A stretch of 32,039 nucleotides of DNA from Prorocentrum cordatum (GCA_963575745.1 CAUYUJ010009809.1:1-32039); one strand, 5' to 3'. Counted from the first letter of the stretch, positions 17,791 through 26,942 are shown. The notes: a model not told the origin generated them from the sequence alone. A program made the numbers and translations.

Positions 17791-18106
17791 AAAACTCGGA
17801 GCTCCGCGCGGACTTCTCGCATCGGCGCTGGGGCCCCCCGGCGGCGCCTCCCGCCCGCCCCTGGCGCGCTCCGCGCGCCAGGGAGGGTCGGCCACGCGCA
17901 GAGGGGAGTTGGGGGAGGGGGGAAGGGTTCTTAGAAGCACCCCTGCTTCTTAGAAGGCGCGGTCCTTATGTATAGATGTAAGGCCGCCGCCTTCTAAGAA
18001 GCAGCCTCCTTCTAAGAAGCCTTCCCCCCTCCCTCCACCCCCTTCTGCGCGCCGCCAAGAGAGGGGTCCAGCGCCGATCCGAGAAATCCGCGCGGACCTC
18101 CGAGTT
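17791..18106. mobile_element. M4 full-length fold-back element
   Basis: AAAACTCGGAGCTCCGCGCG at the left pairs with CGCGCGGACCTCCGAGTTTT at the right. The complementarity continues through TTCTCGCATCGGCGCTGG, GCGCAGAGGGGAGTTGGGGG and GGTTCTTAGAAG to a loop near 17971-17980. The two arms therefore make up essentially the whole element. The left arm has an extra segment of about 55 bp (17833-17888) that itself holds a hairpin, CCCCTGGCGCG/CGCGCCAGGG. Truncated relatives occur at 8131-8225 and 23520-23556. Confidence 0.75.
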
Positions 18107-18162
18107 TTCATGTTCATGCCACTTGTTGCTCCCCTATAGGGAAGGGGCCAGCCTCGCCGCGG

Positions 18163-18500
18163 GGCCCTGCCCAGGCGAGCTCGACAGTCGCGAGGCCCTC
18201 GTGCCGGACGCCTGCGGGCGCTGCGCTGCGGCTGGCGGCCGTGGGCCGCGCGGCGGGCCGCAGCGGAGCACTGTGCAGAGTCCAGCAGCAGCAGGCGCGG
18301 CGGCTTCCACTAAAGCCTGTCGCACTGCTCCTCCTGGACCGAAGACGGGGGCCGGCCTCGCAATGGTGAGCTCGGCAATCGGGAGGCTCTCGTGCAGGAC
18401 GCTGCGGGCGCGGTGCTCCGGTTGGCAGCCATGGGCCGCGCGGCGGGCCGCAAATGAGCAAGGCGCAGAGTCCGGCAGCAGCAGGCGCGGCGGGCGTTGG
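18163..18500. repeat. Local tandem duplication of about 180 bp inside D2 copy 1
   Basis: 18163-18310 and 18356-18500 are diverged copies sharing GGCCCTCGTGC/GGCTCTCGTGC, GGACGC(C)TGCGGGCGC, GGGCCGCGCGGCGGGCCGCA and CAGAGTCC(G/A)GCAGCAGCAGGCGC. D2 copy 2 has only one such unit (19825-19960). Confidence 0.7.
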
Positions 18501-18547
18501 CGGCCGCAGCAGGCCCCGCGACTTGGCCGAGTGGGGGCGCACCTTCA

Positions 18548-18715
18548 TGACTACCTACCAGACCACCCCAACCCAACCAGAAGACCCGAATTTCGGGTTG
18601 GGGGGGGGAAGGGTTCCTCATGTGTTTTTTCTATGTTTCCCGACCCCCCCCCACTGGAAATCGAGGGTAAATTTGAGCCTTCGGGTTGGGTTGGAGTGGT
18701 TTGGTGGGTGGTGAC
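18548..18715. mobile_element. M6 insertion with TTCA target duplication and empty site
   Basis: A 168-bp element flanked by TTCA on both sides (18544-18547 and 18716-18719). The left end TGACTACCTACCAGACCACC and the inverted right end GTCACCACCCACCAAACCAC are followed in both arms by CCAACCCAACC. D2 copy 2 continues straight through the corresponding place as GCGCACC-ATCA-GGGCGCG (20010-20023) without the element. This is direct evidence of an insertion after D2 duplicated, or of loss from copy 2. No coding capacity. Confidence 0.8.
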
Positions 18716-19479
18716 TTCAGGCGTGGCTGGTTGACAAGCGGCAGCTCGGCGGCTGTCCTGGCATCCACTACAGCACCGCGGGTGATGCGATCGTGGCTGC
18801 TCGCCTCTTGGGCCTGCGCCGGCCGCGGCCGACGCAGTTCGAGGACGACCTGGACAGGACAGGGAAGGACGACGTCGCAGCTAGGTGGCACAAAGGCACA
18901 GGCTGCACAGAGAACGAGGCCACGACAACGTCATGCCCTGGAGCGGGACGAAGGGAAAACAGGGGCACTGGATGGCAGGCGCTGGAATTGCCGCCAATGC
19001 CACTGGAGACCAAAGTAAATGGAGATTCAAGCCACGCAAGGGGAAGAGTCTGCGAACAACTCCGTCGCACACAGCTGCTGCCCGCACTGGCCTGGCGACA
19101 ACGGGTGAGGCGCGCCCCAACTCCCATGCTGGTGGGGCCCGCCCCGCGGGCCTCGAGCGCCCCAGCGCAGCTGTCTTCCAGAGCCTCCGCGGGGGAATCT
19201 CCCCCGCGGGCATGCCTGCGACCCGAACAGCAGCAGAGCGGCCCGCCGGCATGGATGTGTGGAAGTTTTCGGCGCTCCTCCCGCCGCAGCCGGCAGCTCT
19301 AAGTGGCCCTGCTTTCTCTCTTACTTCCTGTCGCCCCGGAACTCCTCCTCCTCCTTTCGTGCATCGCGGCCTTAATTTGCATACAGCGTGTCCCCTGTTG
19401 CCACTTCGACAAAGCAGTCGCCCTCTGCCCAGCCGCCGACGCAAAAAAGTGTGGAAGCCCCCCGCTGGCACGGCTGTGT

Positions 19480-20785
19480 GGATTGCGTCAGACTGGGACG
19501 CGACCCTCACAGAAACACACACAAAACTTGGATGGCGACCTCTGTGTGTAGACCAGCGCTACGGCACGACTGCGCTGCGCATCCCGGTTCTCGATCCCAC
19601 GAGCTTATGATGAAAGGATAATGCTGATTATGATTACGACTAGTTCCATAGCTTTGAGCGGGATTCGTGTGTTGCTTGTCTTCTTCCAGGGCCCCTACAC
19701 TACGACCCTGCGACGAACTTGCGTCCTGTGCGCTGGCGGGTTCACGCAATCGTTGCGCGCAGGACCTCAGCTTCCACTAAGGCCTGTCGCATTGCCCCTC
19801 CCGGACCGAAGACGGGGGCCCGCCTCGCAATGGTGAGCTCGGCAATCGGGAGGCTCTCGTGCAGGACGCTGCGGGCGCGGTGCTCCGGTTGGCAGCCATG
19901 GGCCGCGTGGCGGGCCGCAAATGAGCAAGGTGCAGAGTCCAGCAGCAGCAGCAGCAGGCATGGCAGGCTTTGGCGGCCGCAGCAGGCATGGGGACTTGGC
20001 CGAGTGGGGGCGCACCATCAGGGCGCGAATGGTGGACACTTGGCAACTCGGCGACCGAATTGGCATCCACTACAGCACCGCGGGTGATGCGATCGTGGCT
20101 GCTCGCCTCTTGGGCCTGCGCCAGCCGCTGCCGACGCAGATCGAGGACGACCTGGACAGGACAGGAAAGAAATATGCCGCGCATAGGACGTATACATCTA
20201 TATATATATGAATAATATATATATATACATATATATATGGCGCATCGGCACAAGGCGCACAACGATCGAGGCCAATGGAAGTTCATTCCTTGGCGCAGTA
20301 CACGGAGAATCCAGGCGCACTGGAGAAGAGGCATTGGACATCCAATCGCTGCGCGATGGGGAACAGGGTGAAAGGGAGCTGTCAACACAAACACACACAC
20401 ACACACGAACAGGGGGACGGGGGCACCGCGCATCACAGTATCGCACTGATGAGGGCCCACGCAGCGTGCCACGGCCCCGTCCCTCCCGCACTGATCCGGC
20501 GACGACAGGGTGAGGCGCGCCTCGGCTCCCGCTGCAGGCGGGAACCAACTCGCGAGGAGGCCCCGCTCGCCCCGAGACGGCTGCCTTCCAGAGCACCGCC
20601 GGCGGCAAGCTCTCCGCGGGCACTGCGAAGCGGCCGGAGCAAACGGCCGCGTCGCGGGCGCCCCGCGGAAACTCGCGCTGAAGTCGAAGGCGGGCGCAGC
20701 GGCAGCGCTCTGCGGCCGACTCAGGGCCCGCTCTGGGGCTGTGCTGGTCAGTGGCCCTGGTTGGGAGAACGAAGAGGGACATAAG
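19480..20785. repeat. Tandem duplication D2, copy 2
   Basis: The shorter copy of D2 lacks M4, M5, M6 and the GGA tract. It contains its own changes: a CAGCAGCAGCAG expansion (19941-19955) and an AT tract (20195-20240) replacing part of the sequence found at 18870-18900 in copy 1. Useful as the pre-insertion reference for M6. Confidence 0.75.
20195..20240. repeat. (AT)n tract
   Basis: TATATATATATG and ATATATATATAC runs interrupted by AATA and CAT, forming a self-complementary AT-rich segment. Confidence 0.9.
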
Positions 20786-21027
20786 CATCAGAGTGAGGGG
20801 GCTGAACGCTCATTCAACGTCCCTGGGTGCGTGGCTGATGTTAGGTGGTGAGGATTCTGGTTGTTGCGTTGTTGTTGATGCTGTTGTTGTTATTGTAGTT
20901 GCTATTGTAGTTGCTATTGTTGCTAATGTTGTCGGAGGTTGCCGTTGCTGTTAATATTGATGTTGTTATTGTGTTTGTTGTGGTTGTTGTTGTTCAAGGT
21001 GTTGTTGTTGTTGTTGGTGTTGTTGTT
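20786..21027 (+). repeat. Dispersed repeat R5 leading into a degenerate TTG tract
   Basis: ATCAGAGTGAGGGGGCTGAA...TCATTCAACGTCCCTGGGTG (20786-20845) is matched at 24237-24295. Both copies continue with GTGGCTGA, a GGATTCT phrase and TTG repeats. The TTG tract here (20862-21027) is interrupted and leads directly to the head of family A copy 3. Confidence 0.7.
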
Positions 21028-22310
21028 GAACTCTCATTTCTGAAGAATAATTATTGTTGATCCCCCCTGTCCGGTGCCCATTGGTTTTTTTAATTGAAGT
21101 GCTTCTTCCGGGGCTCGCACCCTGTTTTTGGACAGGGGAAGCCTTGCGGATCCGATTGCGTTGTTGGGCCCCGGACTACAACAACAACGACTCCCGCCTG
21201 AGACTTCCTCACAATTTACTCAGGACCCCCGCTCCCACCTGAGACTTCCTCAAAATTTACTCCGGAAGGGCGCTCCCGCCTCAGACTTTCTCACATTTTA
21301 CTCAAAAACGGCGCTCCCGCTTGAGACTTCCTTAATCAGGACCCCTGCTCCCGCCCGAAACTTCCTCATAATTTACCCAGGAATGGCGCTCTCGCTTAGG
21401 ACTTCCTCGCAATTTATTGCAGCATCGCGTTCTCGACGCTCAGGAACCACGCTCGCGCCAAGGACGCCCCCGCAATTTACTTGGGAATCGCGCTCTCGCT
21501 TAATACTTCCCCGCAATTTACGCAAAAATCTTGTTTGAATGTCCCGCCCGCCCGACCCGCCCGCCAGGGTCCGCCCGCCCGACCGGCGCCGCCGCCTGAG
21601 ACGTCCGACAATGTACTCGGGACCCCCGCTCCCGCCCAACTCTTCCTTGAGGAATAGACGCCCTCGCCTAGGACGTCCTCGAACGTTCACACTCTTACCC
21701 TCCTGCCCCTTCCTCCCCATCCAACCTCCCTCCTCCCCCCCCTCTCCCTCATATCCACCCTCCTCCTTCCTCTTCCTCTCTCCCTTCACCCTCCTCCCAT
21801 AACACTCCTCCCTCCTCTCTTCGCCCTCCCCTCTCCAGCCTATTCCTTCCTCCCTCCTCTGTCTCTCTATCTCCAATCGTCCCCCCCCCCCTCCTCGCCC
21901 CCTCTCTCCTGGCGTGTTCCCCTTTAGCCTCGTCCCTCCCCCTCCCTTCCTCCCACTCTCCCTCGTTCTCCCCCTTCCTCTTCTTGCAGGGCCCGCGCTA
22001 ATTCCAATGGTGGGCAAAGAGATGCGTGCCCCATCCTCCGAAGAATTCCCCGCCCGTTCACGCCCGCTTGTGAAAGCCCGCCCGCCCCCGCAAAAAGAAA
22101 GAATCCCCCCAGAAGGGGGTACGCTCGAAGACGAAGGGGGCGGGTATCGGGGGCGTGGGTACACACGTTGCATGGCACGCGGGCAAGTAAGAGCGAACAG
22201 TCTTCAAATGATTGTTGTTGTTGTTGTTGCTGTTGCTGTTGTTGTTGTTGTTGCTGTTGTTGTTGGTGTTGTTGAACATTATTAATTCTAAAGAATAATT
22301 ATTGTTGGGA
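21028..22310 (+). repeat. Family A dispersed repeat, copy 3
   Basis: Head motif TCTGAAGAATAATTATTG at 21039-21056, then TTGATCCCCCCTG and the GGGGCTCGCACCCTGTTTTT block. A minisatellite of about 45-50 bp follows (21185-21540). A C/T-rich stretch (21660-21990) comes next, then the 3' hairpin CCCCCCAGAAGGGGG (22105-22119). The end is GGGCGGGTATCGGGGGC, CAGTCTTCAAATG and TTG repeats. After the tail comes CTAAAGAATAATTATTGTTG, another head-like motif (22287-22306), as between copies 1 and 2. No coding frame convinces. Confidence 0.75.
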
Positions 22311-22935
22311 CCCCTGGTGCACGGCCCCCCTGCGCCGCCTAGGCCGCAGCTACATTTTCATCATTTTCGTGAGGAAGCCTCAGGTAATTCGATGTGATCA
22401 AGATCCGGTTGTTTTGTTCCCCCCCGCTTTCCCTTGCAAAAAACACTATAAAATGACATTTCTTGTTCTAATATAATCAAATTTCAAGAATCCCTTGCAA
22501 AAAATAAGGTAAAGTGGACATTCGCGCGCGCAAGACGAAATCCTTCCAAAAGCTTAGTGTTCGGAGCGATTTTAACATAAAAACATCAAAAAACCAATGG
22601 TTTTTCAACAAAAAAATGTCAAAATCTCATCCCGCGCGCTCTTGCGGATTCGTAGGAAACCCAACACTTTTTAAACATTTCTGTCAAACGGGCTTTTGCG
22701 AGCAACTTTTTCGAACTTCTGCGACAACGGTTGCGCACCTGCCAGGGCCATCATCCCTGTCAAATAATACCATGCGGGACACATTCGTTTTTTCTTCGCG
22801 CGCGCACGCCGTCGTCGTCGGCCGCGGGGCCCTGAATAGTAGCCACGGTCGTCCGCATGCCACGAAGTGAAGTGTCCGAACGTCATAGGGCGGGAAGCTG
22901 GGTGTGTGTGGTGGCGAAGAGTCGTTTGGAAATTT
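22311..22935. other. Spacer with an AT-rich patch
   Basis: About 22385-22700 is markedly richer in A+T than its surroundings and contains two CCCTTGCAAAAAA phrases (22432 and 22492) and poly-A/T runs. No gene, RNA or organelle-like domain is recognised. From 22790 the sequence becomes G+C-rich again. Confidence 0.5.
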
Positions 22936-23091
22936 GGTAGAGCTTGAACCGGCCCCCCACAAAGTGGGGGTATTGCCCGCCTCCTATGAAAACCCTGGCA
23001 CTGGTGAGAACGGAGTGTCCCCAGTCTTAAATGATTGTTGTTGTTGTTGTTGTTGTTGTTGTTCGTGTTGTCGTTGTTTGTTGTCGTCGTC
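22936..23091 (+). repeat. Family A dispersed repeat, copy 4 (3' end only)
   Basis: Only the 3' end is present: hairpin CCCCCCACAAAGTGGGGG (22953-22970), a spacer, CAGTCTTAAATGATTGTTG (23020-23038) and a TTG/TCG tail. The 5'-truncated form is expected of a retroposed copy, but may also reflect deletion. Confidence 0.6.
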
Positions 23092-23402
23092 ACACCCGCG
23101 ACCCACCCGCGACCCACCCCGCGACCCACCCCACGACCCACCCCGCGACCCACCCCGCGACCCACATGCGACCCACTTGCGACCCAACCCGCGACCCACC
23201 CGCGACCCACCCGCGACCCACCCGCGACCCACCCGCGACCCACCCGCGACCCAATTGCGACCCACCCGCGACCCACCCCGCGACCCACCCACGACCCACC
23301 CGCGACCCACCCGCGACCCATCCGCTGCCCACCCGCGACCCAGCCGCGACCCACCCACGACCCATTTGCGACCCACCAGCGACCCACCCACGACATACCC
23401 GC
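23092..23402. repeat. GCGACCCACC satellite, array 1
   Basis: About 30 units of GCGACCCACC(C) with scattered variants (TTGCGACCCAC, ACGACCCAC). It follows directly on the TTG/TCG tail of family A copy 4 via GTCGTCGTCACACCC. It has no stops in most frames. Confidence 0.95.
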
Positions 23403-23597
23403 ATTGGTTTAACGACAAAATCAGCGCCTGCGGCGGGCTTCTCCAAAGACGCGCAAACTGCCGACGCCCCCGCCGCCCCCTCACTCTTATCCGCATCTGC
23501 GGGGCGCTACGGAACAACTCAGGAGGTCCGCGCGGATTTCTCGGATCGGCGATGGAATCCCATGGAACCCCTAAGGAATCCAATGCATGTTTTTAGG
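23403..23597. other. Junction with an M4-type end and a short dispersed repeat
   Basis: CCCCCTCACTCTTATCCG...TGCGGGGCGCTACG (23475-23513) recurs at 25827-25863. It is followed by CAGGAGGTCCGCGCGGATTT and CTCGGATCGGCG (23519-23551), which matches one terminal repeat of M4; the other end is absent. No gene. Confidence 0.6.
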
Positions 23598-23815
23598 ATT
23601 TCCATGGATATCCGAAGGAATCCTATGGATGTCCAAGGGATTATATGAATGTCCTGGGGATCACTATCGGTTTCCTGAGGATTCCCGTGGGTATCCTCAG
23701 GAATCCGATGGATGTCCTTCAGATTTCTATGGATGTCCGAAGGGATCCGATGGACTGCCTAAGAAATCATACGGTATCGTAAGGGGTCATGTGGAATCCC
23801 ATAAGATTCCGATGG
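23598..23815 (+). repeat. 21-bp minisatellite with heptapeptide reading
   Basis: About ten diverged 21-bp units. In one continuous plus-strand frame (23587-23820) they read as heptapeptides of the form (F/Y/C/L)-P-x-x-S/D-x-G: FPEDSRG, YPQESDG, CPSDFYG, CPKGSDG, LPKKSYG. The frame starts with an ATG at 23587 and ends at TGA (23818-23820), 77 codons. It could be a small repetitive protein or a repeat whose period happens to be a multiple of three. No signal peptide. Confidence 0.6.
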
Positions 23816-23820
23816 ATTGA

Positions 23821-24236
23821 CGAAGGACCTGTATGGATTTTGAATCCTCCTTATGAAAATTCAGGACAATCTTGATTATCATCATCGTCATCATCTTCAT
23901 CATTATGCAGCGATCTCCGGGAAAACGTTTGTTACCCCGCCTGGGCCCCGAACTTGATCCCCAGGGGGTTGCTATCGGGAGGTGGAGGTTATCAAAAGCT
24001 GCGCGAGCGGCGGACTTCATCATACTGGCGCTCGAAGCCCACGATCCACCAACGACCCGCCTCTCGACCCACCCGAGCTGCTTTGCAGAAAGAGCGGCGC
24101 CTGCGACAGGCTCACCGCCAAAGGAAAAGCTGCGCCAACGACGGGCGTCTTCGGATTTCGACTCCAAACTCGCAGCATAGCAAGGCAGCCTCGGCAACCC
24201 CGTCACACTTGTCCCCAATCGTGTGGAATCGCGCAG
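23821..24236. other. Spacer, no recognised gene
   Basis: Includes a degenerate ATC/TCATCA run (23877-23905). A segment at 23985-24030 (GCTGCGCGAGCGGCGGACTT) weakly resembles the M4 end, and the phrase GGCGCCTGCGACAGGCT (24096) resembles the 24.7-25.2-kb repeat. No gene supported. Confidence 0.4.
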
Positions 24237-24344
24237 TATCAGAATGAGGGGGCCGAGCGGTCATTCACTGTCCCTGGGTGCGTGGCTGAACTGGGATTCC
24301 GCGGTGCGGATTCTCGTTGTTGTTTGGTGTTGTTTGTTGTCGTC
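24237..24344 (+). repeat. Dispersed repeat R5, second copy
   Basis: Matches 20786-20880: ATCAGAATGAGGGGGCCGAG, TCATTCACTGTCCCTGGGTG, CGTGGCTGA, then GGATTCTCGTTGTTG. Both copies can be read in frame as a peptide of the form (S/N)EGAERSF(N/T)VPGCVA. The segment then runs into satellite array 2 through GTCGTCGTCCCACCC. Confidence 0.65.
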
Positions 24345-24735
24345 GTCCCACCCGCCACCCGCCCCGCGACCCACCCCGCGACCCACCCCGCGACCCACCC
24401 CGCGACCCACCCGCGACCCACACGCGACCCACCCCACGACCCACCCCGCGACCCACCCCGCGACCCACCCCGCGACCCACCCGCGACCCACACGCGACCC
24501 ACCCCACGACCCACCCCGCGACCCACCCCGCGACCCACCCGCGACCCACCCGCGACCCACCCCGCGACCCACCCCGCGACCAGCCCCACGACCCACCCGC
24601 GACCCACCCGCGACCCACCGCGACGCGACCCACCCGCGACCCACCCCGACCCGCCCGACCCACCCCGCGACCCACCCGCGCGCGACCCACCGCGACCCAC
24701 CCGCGACCCACTCCGCGACCCACCCGCGACCCACC
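24345..24735. repeat. GCGACCCACC satellite, array 2
   Basis: Same 10-11-bp unit as array 1, about 35 units, again entered from a TTG/TCG tail. It includes a larger internal duplication: the run CACGCGACCCACCCCACGAC recurs at about 24421 and 24491. Confidence 0.95.
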
Positions 24736-25170
24736 TTCGACCCAAACCACGTTCAAGGTACAAACCACAATTTTCGGCGCCTGCGGCTGGCTTTTTCTGC
24801 ATTCCTCCCAGGCGGAGAGCCCGCGACCCACCCCGCGACCAACTCGCGACTCAAACCACGTTCAGGGTACAAACCGTATTTTTCGGCGCCTGCGGCGGGC
24901 ATCTTTTGCATTCCTTCCAGGCGGAGAGCCCGCGACCCACCCGCGACAACGTTCAGGGTACAAACCAAGTTTTCCGGCGCCTGCGGCTGACATCTTTTGC
25001 ATTCGTTCCCGGTGGAGAACCCGCGGCCCACCCGCGACCCATCCCACGTTCAGTGTACAAACCAAATTTTTCGGCGCCTGCGGCGGGCTGCTTTTGCATT
25101 CCTTCCAGGTGGAGGTGGAGAACCCGCAACCCACCCGCGACCCAAACCACGTTCACTGAACAAACCAATG
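24736..25170. repeat. Tandem repeat of about 92-110 bp (five units)
   Basis: Each unit contains ACGTTCAGGGTACAAACC, TTTTCGGCGCCTGCGGC, a TTTTGCATTCCTTCCAGG phrase, GGAGA(G/A)CCCGC and a short piece of the GCGACCCACC satellite. Units begin near 24742, 24852, 24945, 25037 and 25142. It appears to have arisen by insertion of a unique piece into the satellite followed by joint amplification. Confidence 0.85.
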
Positions 25171-25400
25171 CCGCACAAGCGCGGCGGTGGATTTTTGCAT
25201 GCGGCCTGAGCCCGCAACGACCTCCTCAAACCCCGCGCATCCACACCAGCCCGTCCAGCAATTTTGCCCTGGCGAGTTGCCTTGGTCAGAGAAGTCGGGG
25301 AGCATAAAGTGAAAAGAAGGATTGCGTTGCCGTTATCTTGGGAAAGGAGGGAGAGGCAGGAGGAGTAAACAGGGGACGAGGAGGACGCGAAAGAAGAGAG
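25171..25400. other. Spacer, no recognised gene
   Basis: Short mixed-complexity sequence between the tandem repeat and the GGA tract. No gene or motif supported. Confidence 0.4.
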
Positions 25401-25756
25401 GATGTAGAGGAGGAGGAGGAGGAGGAGGAGGAGGAGGAGGAGGAGGAGAAGGAGGAGGAGGAGGAGGAGGAGGAGGAGGAGGAGCAGGAGGACGAGGAGG
25501 GGGAGGAGGGGGAGGAGGGGGAGGAGGAGGACGAGGAAGGAGAGGAGGGGAATGAGGGGGAGGAGGATGATGATGGACGACAATGGGCGGACGATGATGG
25601 AGGCCGATGAGGGGGCGGACGACAATGGGAGGACGATGATGGAAGAACGAGGGGGGGAGAGGGAGGACGAGGAAGAAGAGGAGGACGAGGTGGAGGAGGA
25701 GGATGACGATGACGATGACGACGAGGACGAGGAGGAGGAGGAGGAGGAGGAGGAGG
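25401..25756. repeat. GGA/GAC-rich tract with short duplications
   Basis: GGA repeats at 25405-25545 and 25725-25757, separated by a two-unit duplication of GACGACAATGGG(C/A)GGACG...ATGATGGA (25577-25640) and a GATGAC run (25700-25723). It produces Glu-rich and Asp-rich frames on the plus strand, but no gene is supported. Confidence 0.85.
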
Positions 25757-26294
25757 AGAGCGCCATCGACAGGGAAGGTGACCACGAGGTCCGCCGGCTC
25801 GACGACGCCCGCGTCGCCCGCGCCCGCCCCCTCACTCTTATCCGAAATTGCGGGGTGCTACGTATTCCTTCTATCGTTTGAGGTGTTGACGTGTTCGCTC
25901 AAAGCCCCGCGTGGCCACCACGCGAACCCATTGCTGATTAGCTTAATCCCTCCCGCTCGTTCCGCCGCCGCTTTCGATGACTCTCACGGGTGCGGCCAGC
26001 AGCGCACTGCAGACGACAGCCTTACTACTTGGCCAACGTGCCTCTGACATGCACGGTTTTCTCCTTCTCCGCTTGAGCTGCAGACGCATCCGCTCCGGGC
26101 CCCACGCGGCCACCACACCACCTCTGCGATGCTGCTTCCCTCTTTGCCCTCCCGATGGCCAGCTGCGCCGAAGGTGGAGGCCAGGACGACGGGGATTGGC
26201 AACTCGGGGCCCGCTGCACCATGGGTGCGGACGCCAGCGGGGGGGGGGGGGCCAGAGGACACATTGACAGAAACGCAGGGGGCCATGTACTCGC
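25757..26294. other. Spacer, no recognised gene
   Basis: Contains the short repeat CCCCCTCACTCTTATCCGAA...TGCGGGGTGCTACG (25827-25863), also at 23475. The rest has overlapping open frames without a domain. Confidence 0.4.
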
Positions 26295-26415
26295 CATCGC
26301 TCGGACGTCCATTCCCTGTGCTTTTTTCGGACTCGTGCGTGGTTTTCTCGCGAAGTGATCAAGGATGCTCCTCGATGGTCATCGCCGAGGGAAAAACGCA
26401 CACGTCCGAGCGATG
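26295..26415. mobile_element. M2 inverted-repeat element, copy 2
   Basis: CATCGCTCGGACGT (26295-26308) and ACGTCCGAGCGATG (26402-26415) are perfectly inverted 14-bp ends. The interior closely matches copy 1 (7045-7164), including AGTGATCAAGGATGCTCCTC and ATCGCCGAG. GCC/GC sequence flanks both sides (CTCGC-CATCG...CGATG-CCAAG), too short to prove a target duplication. Confidence 0.7.
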
Positions 26416-26942
26416 CCAAGTGTAACGGAAATCTCTGGGCCCCTCCGTGGCCCGGGCCATGGCGCTCCCTCCCCCGCGGGCGCGCCCCCGACGTGGCCCG
26501 AGGCCCCGACTTGGCGCCATCCCCCGAGGCCTGGAGGGCCCGAGCCCGCCGCTCTCCGTGCGGCCCCCGCGAGACAGCAGGAACAATGAAAAGACGCCAG
26601 GGGCGCGGCGGCCTCGCGGCGCCGCCCAGTGCCTTCGGGAGCGGCCAAGAGGGGGGTGTGCAAGAGGGGGGGGTGCAAATCATGACCGGCGGCATGTGCG
26701 CGGCCCAGCGGGGGGGCCAGGGACGTAATGAAGTAAGAAGAGGCGCCATGAAATCTGGGGAAATATCATGGCCCCCGCCATGATATCCCCCCCCCCCCTA
26801 GTCATCACCCCCCTCTTTTCCGCCCCCGATGCCTGGGGGATGCTGGCGGCAGCGCCCTCCAGCAGGCTGACGGGCGGCAGGACCGGGACCTGCGCGCGCG
26901 CCGGGTCGAGGGCTGGGGGTCGAGGAGGGGGGGATAGGAGAT
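26416..26942. other. G+C-rich spacer with a perfect short hairpin
   Basis: No gene is supported. At 26763-26786, ATATCATGGC and GCCATGATAT form a perfect 10-bp stem around CCCC, with GGGG and CCCC just outside. Long frames on both strands are compositionally biased and featureless. Confidence 0.5.

Larger units (their letters stand above)
17097..19479. repeat. Tandem duplication D2, copy 1 (enlarged by insertions)
   Basis: Landmarks shared in the same order with copy 2 (19480-20785) are: CCACGAGCT...GCTCTGAGCGGGATT (17215-17285 versus 19600-19665); GACCT...GCTGGCGGG-like sequence near 17460-17500; CTTCCACTAAAGCCTGTCGC (18306); CTCGGCAATCGGGAGGCTCT (18370); CATCCACTACAGCACCGCGG (18762); GAGGACGACCTGGACAGGAC (18840); and GGTGAGGCGCGCC (19104). 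Copy 1 is longer because it contains a GGA tract, M5, M4, a local 180-bp duplication and M6. A short frame reading HYSTAGDAIVAARLLGL is shared, but the base differences between copies are mostly amino-acid-changing, so I do not call it a gene. Confidence 0.75.

Noticed and set aside
17164-17934. 256-codon frame through the GGA tract
   Set aside because: Poly-Arg from GGA repeats, then M5 and M4 sequence; no coding evidence.
23092-23402. CRISPR-like array
   Set aside because: Units of 10-11 bp are contiguous with no spacers, which makes it a satellite; the setting is eukaryotic.
23982-25307. 441-codon plus-strand frame rich in Arg-Asp-Pro-Pro
   Set aside because: It runs through the GCGACCCACC satellite and the following tandem repeat; equally long frames exist on the other strand.
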